Shown here: positions 8,523 to 16,203 of the stretch, one piece after another
How the letters are laid out: every line of letters starts with the position of its first letter
Numbering within the stretch: position 1 is the first letter of the stretch
NCBI GenBank assembly: GCA_905234265.1
Contig: CAJOHJ010000010.1
Coordinates: forward strand, 27,527-91,526
Length of the DNA stretch: 64,000 bases
Reading direction: 5' to 3'
Source: an uncultured Prevotella sp.
GTDB lineage: Bacteria > Bacteroidota > Bacteroidia > Bacteroidales > Bacteroidaceae
Notes under the pieces: model-generated
What the model saw: the letters and a program-made list of their open reading frames with translations, nothing else
What the model was told of the DNA's origin: nothing
Database searches by the model: none
Translations under genes and position numbers: made by a program

Positions 8523-8584
8523 TATATATATAATAATGTGTAAGTATTATACGATAATGTATAGCTATTATAAATAATGTGTAA
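8523..8584 (-). repeat. ACACATTATTATATA spacer element, three tandem copies
   Basis: Read on the minus strand, the spacer consists of three degenerate copies of TACACATTATtatATA. The conserved ATAATGTRTA cores (plus strand) begin at 8533, 8554 and 8574, so the period is 20-21 nt. It fills the whole gap between the UroD-like stop codon and the GTG of the MetH-activation gene. Confidence 0.7.
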
Positions 8585-9619
8585 CTATTTCCTGTTCCAT
8601 TCTTCCAAGGCACTGAAGAATGCGTCAATATTCTCCAGAGGCGTGTGCGGCGGAGTGTCGCAGCCGCTGCTGAGAACAAAGTTGGGAAACTCCTTCATGT
8701 CGTTGAGCAGCTTGCCCACTGCATCGCCCATCTGCTGTGGCGTTCCCTCCTTGAAGAGTGACACAGGGTCGATGTTACCCATTGCAAGCGCTGTCGGCGG
8801 CACGTCGGCGGCAACGGCAGCCATGCTGCACTTATTGCCAAAGTGATAGGCGGCAGCCCCAGTGCTAACCATTGCCTGCGTACAGTGTCCGGTGTTGCCG
8901 CAATTATGCAGGATAACCATAAAGCTATCGTCCTGCACGGCATCGACGATGCGCTTCACGAACTCGGAAGAGAAGTGGCGGCAGTCATCGTCCGACATCA
9001 GTCCTGCCGCAGGCTCAGCCATCACCACGCCGTCGGCACCGGCCATCTTCAGAGCCTTACAGTATTTAAGCAGAAATTCAGTACACTTGTCCAGCAATCG
9101 GCGTGCGGCGCCGGCATCTTCAAAAATCAGCATCAGCATTGCCGACATGTCATAGAGTCTGCCAGCCAGCGAGAACGGACCTATGCAGCCGCCAAACAGA
9201 GGGCGTTTCCCGGCAGGGGCAGACACAGGCACCGGCACATGCTTCAGTTCCCTGGCAGCTATCAGCGTAGCCTTGATGTATTGTGGCACGCGGCCTGCCG
9301 AGAGCGACGGCACCTGCAGGCTGTCAATGTCGGCTACAGAGCTAAGCATGTGTCCCGAGACAGCCGGCACTGCCTCGTCGGAGAATTCTATGTTTGCCCC
9401 GAAGGCCTCCGCCTCCACGGTGAGATCCATAATCGTAGTAGCGGCCACAGAAGGATATTTCCTTGCCAGCGCCACCACAGCGGCAGCATGCTTGCGGCCG
9501 TCGCAGACAGCCTGCCTGACGGTGTTCCCGTTAAGGTCGATACCCGGATGAGTCATCACTGGCATGGCAGTCACCGCCTGCTGACTGATAATGCCTGCCG
9601 CCCATTGCTTCATGTTCAT
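8585..9619 (-). CDS. UroD-like corrinoid methyltransferase (MtaA/CmuA type)
   Basis: A 344-residue TIM-barrel protein of the uroporphyrinogen decarboxylase superfamily, methyltransferase branch. Visible features: MPVMTHPGIDLNG near the start, FGANIEFSDEAVPAVSGHML, FGGCIGPFSLAGRLYDMSAM, DGVVMAEPAAGLMSDDDC, and the zinc-ligand-type segment MVILHNCGNTGHC with FVLSSGCDTPPHTP near the end. In MtaA the zinc ligands are His-x-Cys and a distal Cys, and both are present here. It probably moves a methyl group between a corrinoid protein and a thiol or pterin, but no corrinoid-binding protein gene is next to it. The start at 9619 is set by the promoter at 9665-9695; longer in-frame starts lie upstream of that promoter. 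Confidence 0.8.
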   Translation of the reverse strand: MNMKQWAAGIISQQAVTAMPVMTHPGIDLNGNTVRQAVCDGRKHAAAVVALARKYPSVAATTIMDLTVEAEAFGANIEFSDEAVPAVSGHMLSSVADIDSLQVPSLSAGRVPQYIKATLIAARELKHVPVPVSAPAGKRPLFGGCIGPFSLAGRLYDMSAMLMLIFEDAGAARRLLDKCTEFLLKYCKALKMAGADGVVMAEPAAGLMSDDDCRHFSSEFVKRIVDAVQDDSFMVILHNCGNTGHCTQAMVSTGAAAYHFGNKCSMAAVAADVPPTALAMGNIDPVSLFKEGTPQQMGDAVGKLLNDMKEFPNFVLSSGCDTPPHTPLENIDAFFSALEEWNRK

Positions 9620-9664
9620 GGTGTACGAATCGTTTTTAGCTCTTGTCTTTAGTGATTGCGGAGC

Positions 9665-9695
9665 CAAAATTACACAACTTTCTGCATACGGGCAA
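9665..9695 (-). promoter_or_regulatory. Promoter of the UroD-like methyltransferase gene
   Basis: TAATTTTG (9665-9672) with TTG (9693-9695) 20 bp upstream on the minus strand. Predicted transcription start is near 9659, 40 nt before the ATG at 9619. Confidence 0.65.
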
Positions 9696-9814
9696 GAAAA
9701 ACGCCACTTTTCGCACTCAGGCACAGGCAGTTTTCTTCGAAATTCTGACTACAAGGAAAACGGCCGTTCGTCATATAATAAGGAAAACATGACAAACTTT
9801 ATACTAAAAACCAA

Positions 9815-11638
9815 ATGAAAACAAACTATCCTAAGATTGGCATCCGCCCGACCATCGACGGCCGGCAGGGAGGCATCCGCGAAGGCCTTGAGGAAAAGAC
9901 TATGAATCTTGCCAAGGCTGTCAAGAACCTTATCGAAAGCAATCTCCGTAACGGCGACGGCAGTCCAGTGGAGTGCGTCATCAGCAACACTACCATAGGG
10001 CGCGTCGGCGAGAGCGCAGCATGCGCCGAGCAGTTCGAACGCGAGGGTGTAGGCTCTACGATAACCGTTACCAGCTGCTGGTGCTACGGTTCGGAGACCA
10101 TGGACATGAACCCACACTATCCGAAGGCCGTGTGGGGCTTCAACGGCACAGAGCGCCCCGGCGCAGTCTATCTGGCAGCAGTTCTTGCCGCACATGCACA
10201 GAAGGGACTGCCTGCCTACGGCATCTACGGACACGACGTGCAGGACCTCGACGACAACAGCATTCCGCAGGACGTTGCCGAAAAGCTGTTGCGCTTTGCA
10301 CGCGCAGCACAGGCCGTGGCCACCATGCGCGGCAAGTCATATCTTTCGCTGGGCAACACCTGCATGGGCATTGCCGGCTCGATAGTCAACGCCGACTTCC
10401 TGCAGCATTACCTCGGCATGCGCACAGAGTATGTCTCCCTGGTTGAGATTCTCCGCCGCGTCGACTATGGCATCTACGACAAGGACGAGTTCCTGAAGGC
10501 CATGCAGTGGGTAGAGAAATACTGCAAGCCCCAGGAGGGCCACGATTACAACGAGGACCGTCCGCTTTTCCCCGGCACTCCGATGACCACCTTCAACGGC
10601 AAGGGCAAGGGCAAGACGCGCGAGGAGAAAGACCAGGACTGGGAGTTCACCGTGAAGACGATGATGATTATCCGCGACCTCATGCAGGGCAGCGCGAAGC
10701 TGCTTGACATGGGCTACAAGGAAGAGGCCATCGGCCACAATGCCATTGCCGCCGGCGTGCAGGGCCAGCGCCAGTGGACTGACTATAAGCCAAACTTCGA
10801 CTTCCCCGAGTCGATGCTCTGCACATCGTTCGACTGGAACGGCCCTCGCGAGGCACTGACACTGGCCACCGAGAACGACTTCCTGAACGGCATGTCGATG
10901 CTCTTCGGACATCTGCTGACCAACCGCGGCGTCATGTTCTCCGACATACGCACCTACTGGAGTCCGGAGGCAGTGAAACGCGTCAGCGGCCATGTGCTGA
11001 GCGGTGCCGCCGCCCAGGGCTTCATCCACCTCATCAACAGCGGAGCCACCACTCTCGATGCCACCGGAGCCATGAGCGACAAGGACGGCAATGCCACGAT
11101 AAAGCCATTCTGGGAAATCGGCGACAAGGAAATGGAGGCCTGCCTGAAGGCCACCAGCTGGATGCCTGCCGACCGCGACTACTTCCGCGGCGGCGGCTAT
11201 TCAAGCCATTTCGTCACTCGCGGCGGCATGCCTATGACCATGCTGCGCCTTAACCTGGTTGCCGGCCTGGGTCCCGTGCTGCAGCTGGCCGAGGGATGGA
11301 CCGTCGAGCTTGACCCGAAGACTCACGACATCCTCGACAAGCGCACCGACCCCACCTGGCCTACCACATGGTTCGTGCCGCGCTTAGACGCCACGAAGGA
11401 TGCCTTCAAGGATGTCTACTCGGTGATGAACAACTGGGGAGCCAACCATGGCGCTATCTGCTACGGCCACGTGGGTGCCGACCTGATAACGCTCTGCTCA
11501 ATGCTGCGCATTCCAGTATCGATGCACAACATTGCCGATGCCGACATTTTCCGTCCGGCAGCCTGGAATGCCTTCGGCATGGACAAGGAGGGTGCCGACT
11601 ATCGCGCATGTCAGAACTTCGGACCTATCTATAAATAG
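9815..11638 (+). CDS. fucI: L-fucose isomerase
   Basis: A 607-residue cytoplasmic enzyme that converts L-fucose to L-fuculose (E. coli FucI is 591 residues). Sequence hallmarks: [19 protein letters not shown] at the N-terminus, [46 protein letters not shown]. The Mn-binding and catalytic residues fall at Glu353 (in ATEND), Asp377 (in FSDIRTYW) and His545 (in [11 protein letters not shown]), offset by 16-17 from E. coli Glu337, Asp361 and His528. Together with fucP and GH95 it marks fucose use, but the kinase and aldolase steps are not in the window. It lies divergent from the methyltransferase gene and convergent with GH95. Confidence 0.95.
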   Translation: MKTNYPKIGIRPTIDGRQGGIREGLEEKTMNLAKAVKNLIESNLRNGDGSPVECVISNTTIGRVGESAACAEQFEREGVGSTITVTSCWCYGSETMDMNPHYPKAVWGFNGTERPGAVYLAAVLAAHAQKGLPAYGIYGHDVQDLDDNSIPQDVAEKLLRFARAAQAVATMRGKSYLSLGNTCMGIAGSIVNADFLQHYLGMRTEYVSLVEILRRVDYGIYDKDEFLKAMQWVEKYCKPQEGHDYNEDRPLFPGTPMTTFNGKGKGKTREEKDQDWEFTVKTMMIIRDLMQGSAKLLDMGYKEEAIGHNAIAAGVQGQRQWTDYKPNFDFPESMLCTSFDWNGPREALTLATENDFLNGMSMLFGHLLTNRGVMFSDIRTYWSPEAVKRVSGHVLSGAAAQGFIHLINSGATTLDATGAMSDKDGNATIKPFWEIGDKEMEACLKATSWMPADRDYFRGGGYSSHFVTRGGMPMTMLRLNLVAGLGPVLQLAEGWTVELDPKTHDILDKRTDPTWPTTWFVPRLDATKDAFKDVYSVMNNWGANHGAICYGHVGADLITLCSMLRIPVSMHNIADADIFRPAAWNAFGMDKEGADYRACQNFGPIYK

Positions 11639-11697
11639 TAGGAACTGTAAGAAACTAAGCTTTCGGAAAAGTAGGGCGAATGCAAAACTAAAATATA

Positions 11698-14118
11698 CTA
11701 ATTCAGCACATACGACTGTCCGGCCTTTGTCTGCAGGGTGTAGACGTTGGCAGTCTTAGTCTTCTTAATGCCCTTGCCCCTGAGCGGAGTGTTGGAGCGC
11801 AGGGTGCATGTGCCGCCACGCTGCGAGTGCAGCACAGCCTTCAGCAGCTTGCCGTCCTTCCAGCTGATGTCTATCACGAAGCCGCCACGGGCCACCAGTC
11901 CGCTGACGGAGCCTTCGGGCCATACCGACGGCAGTGCCGGCAGCAGGTAGATGAAGCCGTCGTGGCTCTGCATGAGCATTTCGGCGATGCCGGCCGTGCA
12001 GCCGAAGTTGCCGTCAATCTGGAATGGCGGATGGGCGTCGAACATGTTCGGATATGTACCTCCGCGCTGCTTTACGGTGCCGAAGATGAGGAACGTGTCG
12101 GCCGTCAGCGTCAGCTGGTCCTTTATCAGCTTGTAGGCATGCTCACCGTCTAAGAGTCGCGCCCATGAGCATACCTTCCATCCCATCGACCATCCTGTCG
12201 ACACATCTCCGCGTGCCTCCAGTGACTTGCGCGCAGCCTGCCACAGCTCTGGCGTGCGGAACGGCGATATCTGGCTTGCAGGGAAGAGTCCGTAAAGGTG
12301 TGAGAAGTGTCGGTGATTGTCGTTAGGATCGTCAAGGTCGTCGAGCCACTCCTGCAGCTGTCCCCAGCGGCCTATCTGCATTGGCGGAAGCTGCTTGAGC
12401 TGCAGGTCGATGAGCGGCAGCAGCTCGTTGCTGTCACCAAGCACCTTGGCAGCAGCCAGCACGTTGGTATAGAGTTCGGTAACCAGCTGGTTGTCCATGG
12501 TTACGCCTGCATCGAGCGGCGTAGGGCGCCCCTTGCCGCCATGTTCGGGCGACTCGCCGGGACACACCACCAGCCAGCCCTTCGTGGGGTGCTTCTGCAG
12601 GGTCTGCGTGTAGAAGCGGGCGGCCTCGAGCATTATGGGATAGTACTCAGTGAGGAACTGCTTGTCGCCAGTGTAGAGATAGTGTTCCCACAGATGGCGG
12701 CAGAGCCATGCCGAGCCTGTCGGCCAGAGGCCTGTTGCTGCCTTGTCGACGGGTCCGGTGATGCGCCACTGGTCGGTGTTGTGATGGAGAACCCATCCCT
12801 CGGCTCCGTACATGTCGCGTGCAATGTCGCGTCCAGTGACGCTTATTTCCCTGATGAGACGGAACAGCGGAGCGTTCAGTTCAGTGAGGTTGCAGACTTC
12901 CGACGGCCAGTAGTTCATCTCAAGATTGATGTTTGTGGTGTATTTCGAGTCCCACGACGGCAGCATCTTGTCATTCCAGAGTCCCTGCAGGTTGGCCGGA
13001 TTGATATTGTCGGGCTGCGACGACGAAATCAGCAGATAGCGGCCGAACTGGAAGTAGGTTGCAACGAGATAGTTGTCGGCTGCCGAGGGCAGGCTGCCAT
13101 CGACCGGCTGCGAGAACTGCTCTATGCGCTTGCTCGTCGGCACGCGCGGCTTCTGGTCTGCGCCCAGGTCGAGCGTCACGCGGTCGTAATAGCTGTGATA
13201 CACCTCTTCGTGCTTTGCATTCAGTGCCTGAAAGCCCTGCTGCATGGCGTCGGTGAGGCGCTGGCGGCTCTGGGCAGCCTCGTCGCCGGTGATGTCGGCG
13301 TAGTTCTTGACGTTAGTGCCGATTGCCACGTAGACGGTGGCCTCGTCGGCACCCACCACGCTCAGCAGTCCGTCGCTGCTGACTACGGTGCCGCCGACGG
13401 CATCAACGGCCAGGCGCCCCATGAAGCGCACCTTGCCCTTCAGCCCCTCGTGCTTGGCAGACACGCCGAGCAGTGTGGCCGAGGGGATGTCTGCACCCTT
13501 GACGCGCAGCTTTGCGCTGCCCACGAGAACATTCTCGTGTGGCGATGTCAGGTTGGCGGTGAAGGTTATCTTTCCCTTTGCGGATGCCGTCAGGCGGACT
13601 GCCAGCACGTGGTTGCCGCCAAGCGGCGTGATGACCTCGCGGTGATAGTCTACCCCACCCGACGTGTAGTTGACCAGCACGCGGGCATTGTCCAGGTCGA
13701 GCAGTCGCTCATAGCCGGTGTAGTCGGCGTGGCCAGGCATTGAGATGTACAAGTCGCCGAAGGGCTGGAAGGGCATGCCCATGTTCTTGCCCACGGCACC
13801 GGGCATCACCTTCTCATTGGCCAGTGCCTGTGCCTCCTTGTACTTGCCCTCGAACAGCAGGCGGCGCACCTCTGGCAGAGCTGCCTTGGCATTGGGGTTG
13901 ACCACGTTGTTGGGCTGGCCGGCCCAGATGGTTTCTTCGTTGAGCTGGATATGCTCTACGGCTGGCAGGCCGAAGACCATGCCGCCAATGACTCCGTCGC
14001 CAACGGGCAGCGCCTGCGTCCACGTCTGCGCCGGGCGGTCATACCACAATCTGTACTCGCGGGCGGCTGTTGTCAGCACGGCCGCCATCGTCAGAAAAAA
14101 AAACAGAAGTCTCTTCAT
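11698..14118 (-). CDS. GH95 alpha-L-fucosidase (or alpha-L-galactosidase)
   Basis: An 806-residue exported glycosidase with signal peptide [19 protein letters not shown]. The N-terminal beta-domain has [18 protein letters not shown] and [11 protein letters not shown], diagnostic of GH95. The (alpha/alpha)6 catalytic part has [13 protein letters not shown] (the two Asn that help the inverting mechanism), [10 protein letters not shown] (likely general acid Glu525), [14 protein letters not shown] and [12 protein letters not shown] (Asp702, aligning with the AfcA Asp766 position). The family cuts terminal alpha-1,2-fucose from glycans, and some members act on L-galactose in xyloglucan. It is the last gene of a co-directional run (esterase, TPR protein, GH95) and is preceded by a 21-nt repeat array. 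It ends 59 bp from fucI, tail to tail. Confidence 0.92.
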   Translation of the reverse strand: MKRLLFFFLTMAAVLTTAAREYRLWYDRPAQTWTQALPVGDGVIGGMVFGLPAVEHIQLNEETIWAGQPNNVVNPNAKAALPEVRRLLFEGKYKEAQALANEKVMPGAVGKNMGMPFQPFGDLYISMPGHADYTGYERLLDLDNARVLVNYTSGGVDYHREVITPLGGNHVLAVRLTASAKGKITFTANLTSPHENVLVGSAKLRVKGADIPSATLLGVSAKHEGLKGKVRFMGRLAVDAVGGTVVSSDGLLSVVGADEATVYVAIGTNVKNYADITGDEAAQSRQRLTDAMQQGFQALNAKHEEVYHSYYDRVTLDLGADQKPRVPTSKRIEQFSQPVDGSLPSAADNYLVATYFQFGRYLLISSSQPDNINPANLQGLWNDKMLPSWDSKYTTNINLEMNYWPSEVCNLTELNAPLFRLIREISVTGRDIARDMYGAEGWVLHHNTDQWRITGPVDKAATGLWPTGSAWLCRHLWEHYLYTGDKQFLTEYYPIMLEAARFYTQTLQKHPTKGWLVVCPGESPEHGGKGRPTPLDAGVTMDNQLVTELYTNVLAAAKVLGDSNELLPLIDLQLKQLPPMQIGRWGQLQEWLDDLDDPNDNHRHFSHLYGLFPASQISPFRTPELWQAARKSLEARGDVSTGWSMGWKVCSWARLLDGEHAYKLIKDQLTLTADTFLIFGTVKQRGGTYPNMFDAHPPFQIDGNFGCTAGIAEMLMQSHDGFIYLLPALPSVWPEGSVSGLVARGGFVIDISWKDGKLLKAVLHSQRGGTCTLRSNTPLRGKGIKKTKTANVYTLQTKAGQSYVLN

Positions 14119-14137
14119 ATTCTTTCTATGGTTTACA

Positions 14138-14234
14138 AAATTATCTCTGCGTGTTACGAAATTATCTCTGCATGTTACGAAATTATCTCTGCGTGTTACG
14201 AAATTATCTCTGCATGTTACGAAATTATCTCTGC
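14138..14234 (-). repeat. 21-nt-register AGATAA array, locus 2 (5 units)
   Basis: The minus strand carries AGATAA hexamers (seen as TTATCT on the plus strand at 14141, 14162, 14183, 14204 and 14225), exactly 21 nt apart. All interiors are the CGTAAC type and alternate ACATGCAG and ACACGCAG. The array sits between two co-directional genes and its first hexamer provides the TAA stop of the TPR gene. Confidence 0.9.
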
Positions 14235-14761
14235 TTCTTGCGCTTCGCTTCCCGGCGGAGCCGCTTCTGCTCTGCCTTGCGGGCCTTCATGCGCTCCTTG
14301 AAGTCGGCGTATGCCGCAGGCTCCTTCTGATAGCCGCTGCGCATGGCCATCTTGTAGCCCCACTCGGCATCCTTATAGTCGCCCAGCTGCTCGAAAGAGA
14401 CTGCCATGAAGTAGTAGAGGTCGGGGGTGTGATAGCGCTTCGACAGAGCGCTGTCGCCGAAGGTGATGGTGTGATAGTAGTCTTTCTTCTCGTAGGCGTC
14501 GTAGGCCTGTTCGCAGAAGCGGATGAACGCTGCACGGCGGGCAATGGAGTCGGCATGGGTCTCGGGAGCGGTGATGGCTACATCGTCAATGTCGCGAACA
14601 CGCGACCACATCATCCCGTTGCTATTGGCCGGAGCCTCAACAATGAGACCATAGCCTTCGTCCTGCGAACGCAGCGAGCGGTGATAGTGGCTTTCTTGGG
14701 CTGCTGCCTCGGTTGCGAAGGCTGCAACCAGCACAGACAAGAAGAGGTTTTTCATTGCCAT
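14225..14761 (-). CDS. Exported TPR-like protein of unknown function
   Basis: A 178-residue protein with a signal peptide ending AATEAAAQ. Residues about 85-150 look like tetratricopeptide repeats ([39 protein letters not shown]). The last 25 residues are strongly basic and helical ([19 protein letters not shown]). I do not recognise a specific family. It lies 19 bp after the esterase gene and 106 bp before GH95 on the same strand, so it is probably co-transcribed. The ATG at 14755 (MKNLFLSV) is an equally good start. The stop codon comes from the adjacent repeat array, so the basic tail may reflect its insertion. Confidence 0.65.
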   Translation of the reverse strand: MAMKNLFLSVLVAAFATEAAAQESHYHRSLRSQDEGYGLIVEAPANSNGMMWSRVRDIDDVAITAPETHADSIARRAAFIRFCEQAYDAYEKKDYYHTITFGDSALSKRYHTPDLYYFMAVSFEQLGDYKDAEWGYKMAMRSGYQKEPAAYADFKERMKARKAEQKRLRREAKRKKQR

Positions 14762-14780
14762 AGATATTATTCCTATAGTG

Positions 14781-16103
14781 TCACTTGTAAATAGACTTCA
14801 GTGCCTCGTCGGGTTCTATCTCTATCTTGTTTTCATCGAGCATGGTGCGGTCAAGGCCGAACACGTCGATGAAGAAGTCGTAGACGGCCTGCCGCTTATT
14901 GGGGCCGAAGTCGTGGCGCTCGGCAGGCAGATGGACGTTGCGCACCTGCTGGCGGGCATCGTAGAAACCGTAGATGCGCTGCAGGAACGGGAACTCCAGC
15001 TCAGGGACGGTGGATGTCCAGTCGCCGCCGTCGCTGACCACGAGCATGGGCTTGGGAGCCATTACTGCAGCCAGCTCAGACTCGCAGGTGCCGCCGCCGG
15101 CCAACTGTACTGGCTTGCCACTCTCGCAGGGGCAACCGCCGTCGAAGTGGCTTGCAAGATGGACCACGGGAGCCGATGCCGTCACGCGGTCGTCAAGGAG
15201 CGACAGCAGCACGGTATGTGTGCCACCGCCGGAACCGCCCATCACGCCGACGCGCGCAGGGTCGATGTCCTTGCGGTTTTCAAGCATGTAGTCCAGGAGA
15301 ATGTAGCCACAGGCGGCCTGGTAGACGTGTGCGCGGCTGGTGTGATGAGCCGCTGCGCCCACTTCTTTCTCGCTCTCGCCCCATCCGTAGAGGTCGAAAT
15401 CCACGCAGACGGCACCCATACGTGCAAGAGTGCCAAGACGCTGCTGTTCGTCCTTGCGGTAGCGGTAGGGCCAGTGGCCGTCGGGGCAGACAATGAGTGC
15501 ATGCCTACCCTTCTGCGTCGAGGCATAGATGGTTCCAAACAGGTGCTGGCCTGGAGTCAGCTCAATGCAGATGTTCTGTGTGGTGTAGCCGTCGTGCTTG
15601 CGAACCTTCGACAGCTGAACGGGGCGCACCTTCTTGCCTTTCTTATCGACAGTCACGCAGGAGTCGAGGAAGGCGTCAAGCTCAAGCAGCTGGCGGACCT
15701 CGCGGCGCAACACCTCGCGGCGCTGCTCCCACTGGGCCTTGTCTGCGTAGAGCGAAGACAGATAGTCAAGCATCTGGCGACCCTCCTGCTCATGGCGGCG
15801 AGGATATTCGTAGGGCTTGATCTTGTAAACCTTGTCCGACTGCTTCCACCAGTTCCAGTCAAAATATTTACAGATGTTGTCGAGCGTCATTTCTATTGAG
15901 TAGAGACGCACACGAAAGTCGGCGTACGGCAGACGACGCCCCACAGTGTCGACATTATACTTGAACCTGACGCCAAAGCGCCTGGAAACATCGCCCATGA
16001 CGTCGCTGACGGAACGCTCAAACTGGGTCTCGAAGCTCTGGGCCGACAAGGGAAGGGCCAAGACTGCAAGAACTGACAATAGGAATAGTCTGAAGGTCTT
16101 CAT
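14781..16103 (-). CDS. STN-domain/alpha-beta hydrolase fusion, acetyl-esterase-like
   Basis: A 440-residue exported protein (signal peptide MKTFRLFLLSVLAVLALPLS). Residues about 30-100 resemble an STN (secretin/TonB short N-terminal) domain: SDVMGDVSRRFGVRFKYN, then RLYSIEMTLDNICKYFDWNW, then YKIK. The rest is an alpha/beta hydrolase of the acetyl-xylan-esterase/dienelactone-hydrolase group: VCPDGHWPYR, a nucleophile elbow GVMGGSGGGTH, a possible acid in LVVSDGGDW and His in PAERHDFGPN. The likely reaction is removal of acyl groups from a plant glycan. STN domains normally sit on TonB receptors, so this pairing is odd. It is divergent from the GH31 gene, and upstream is an ACACATTATTATATATA element. 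Confidence 0.7.
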   Translation of the reverse strand: MKTFRLFLLSVLAVLALPLSAQSFETQFERSVSDVMGDVSRRFGVRFKYNVDTVGRRLPYADFRVRLYSIEMTLDNICKYFDWNWWKQSDKVYKIKPYEYPRRHEQEGRQMLDYLSSLYADKAQWEQRREVLRREVRQLLELDAFLDSCVTVDKKGKKVRPVQLSKVRKHDGYTTQNICIELTPGQHLFGTIYASTQKGRHALIVCPDGHWPYRYRKDEQQRLGTLARMGAVCVDFDLYGWGESEKEVGAAAHHTSRAHVYQAACGYILLDYMLENRKDIDPARVGVMGGSGGGTHTVLLSLLDDRVTASAPVVHLASHFDGGCPCESGKPVQLAGGGTCESELAAVMAPKPMLVVSDGGDWTSTVPELEFPFLQRIYGFYDARQQVRNVHLPAERHDFGPNKRQAVYDFFIDVFGLDRTMLDENKIEIEPDEALKSIYK

Positions 16104-16123
16104 ATTATATATAATAATGTGTA
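16104..16123 (-). repeat. ACACATTATTATATATA element before the esterase start
   Basis: On the minus strand TACACATTATTATATATAAT runs straight into the esterase ATG. It is the same element as at 8523-8584, 22939-22956 and 31289-31312. Confidence 0.6.
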
Positions 16124-16203
16124 TTCTATAGTAAAAAGACTATTTTCTGCAGCTTTTGTAATCAAAAACATGACAAAAGAGGGCCGTCTGCGTCCTTTTT
16201 TAT

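Noticed and set aside
8585..9619. HemE, uroporphyrinogen decarboxylase proper
   Set aside because: The zinc-ligand-type HNCGNTGHC and the distal Cys, together with the adjacent MetH-activation gene, fit the methyltransferase branch, and typical HemE N-terminal PVWxMRQAGR motifs are absent.
14138..14234. CRISPR array
   Set aside because: The units are 21 nt in a row with only small changes. There are no unique spacers of 30 nt and no cas genes, so this is a tandem spacer repeat.
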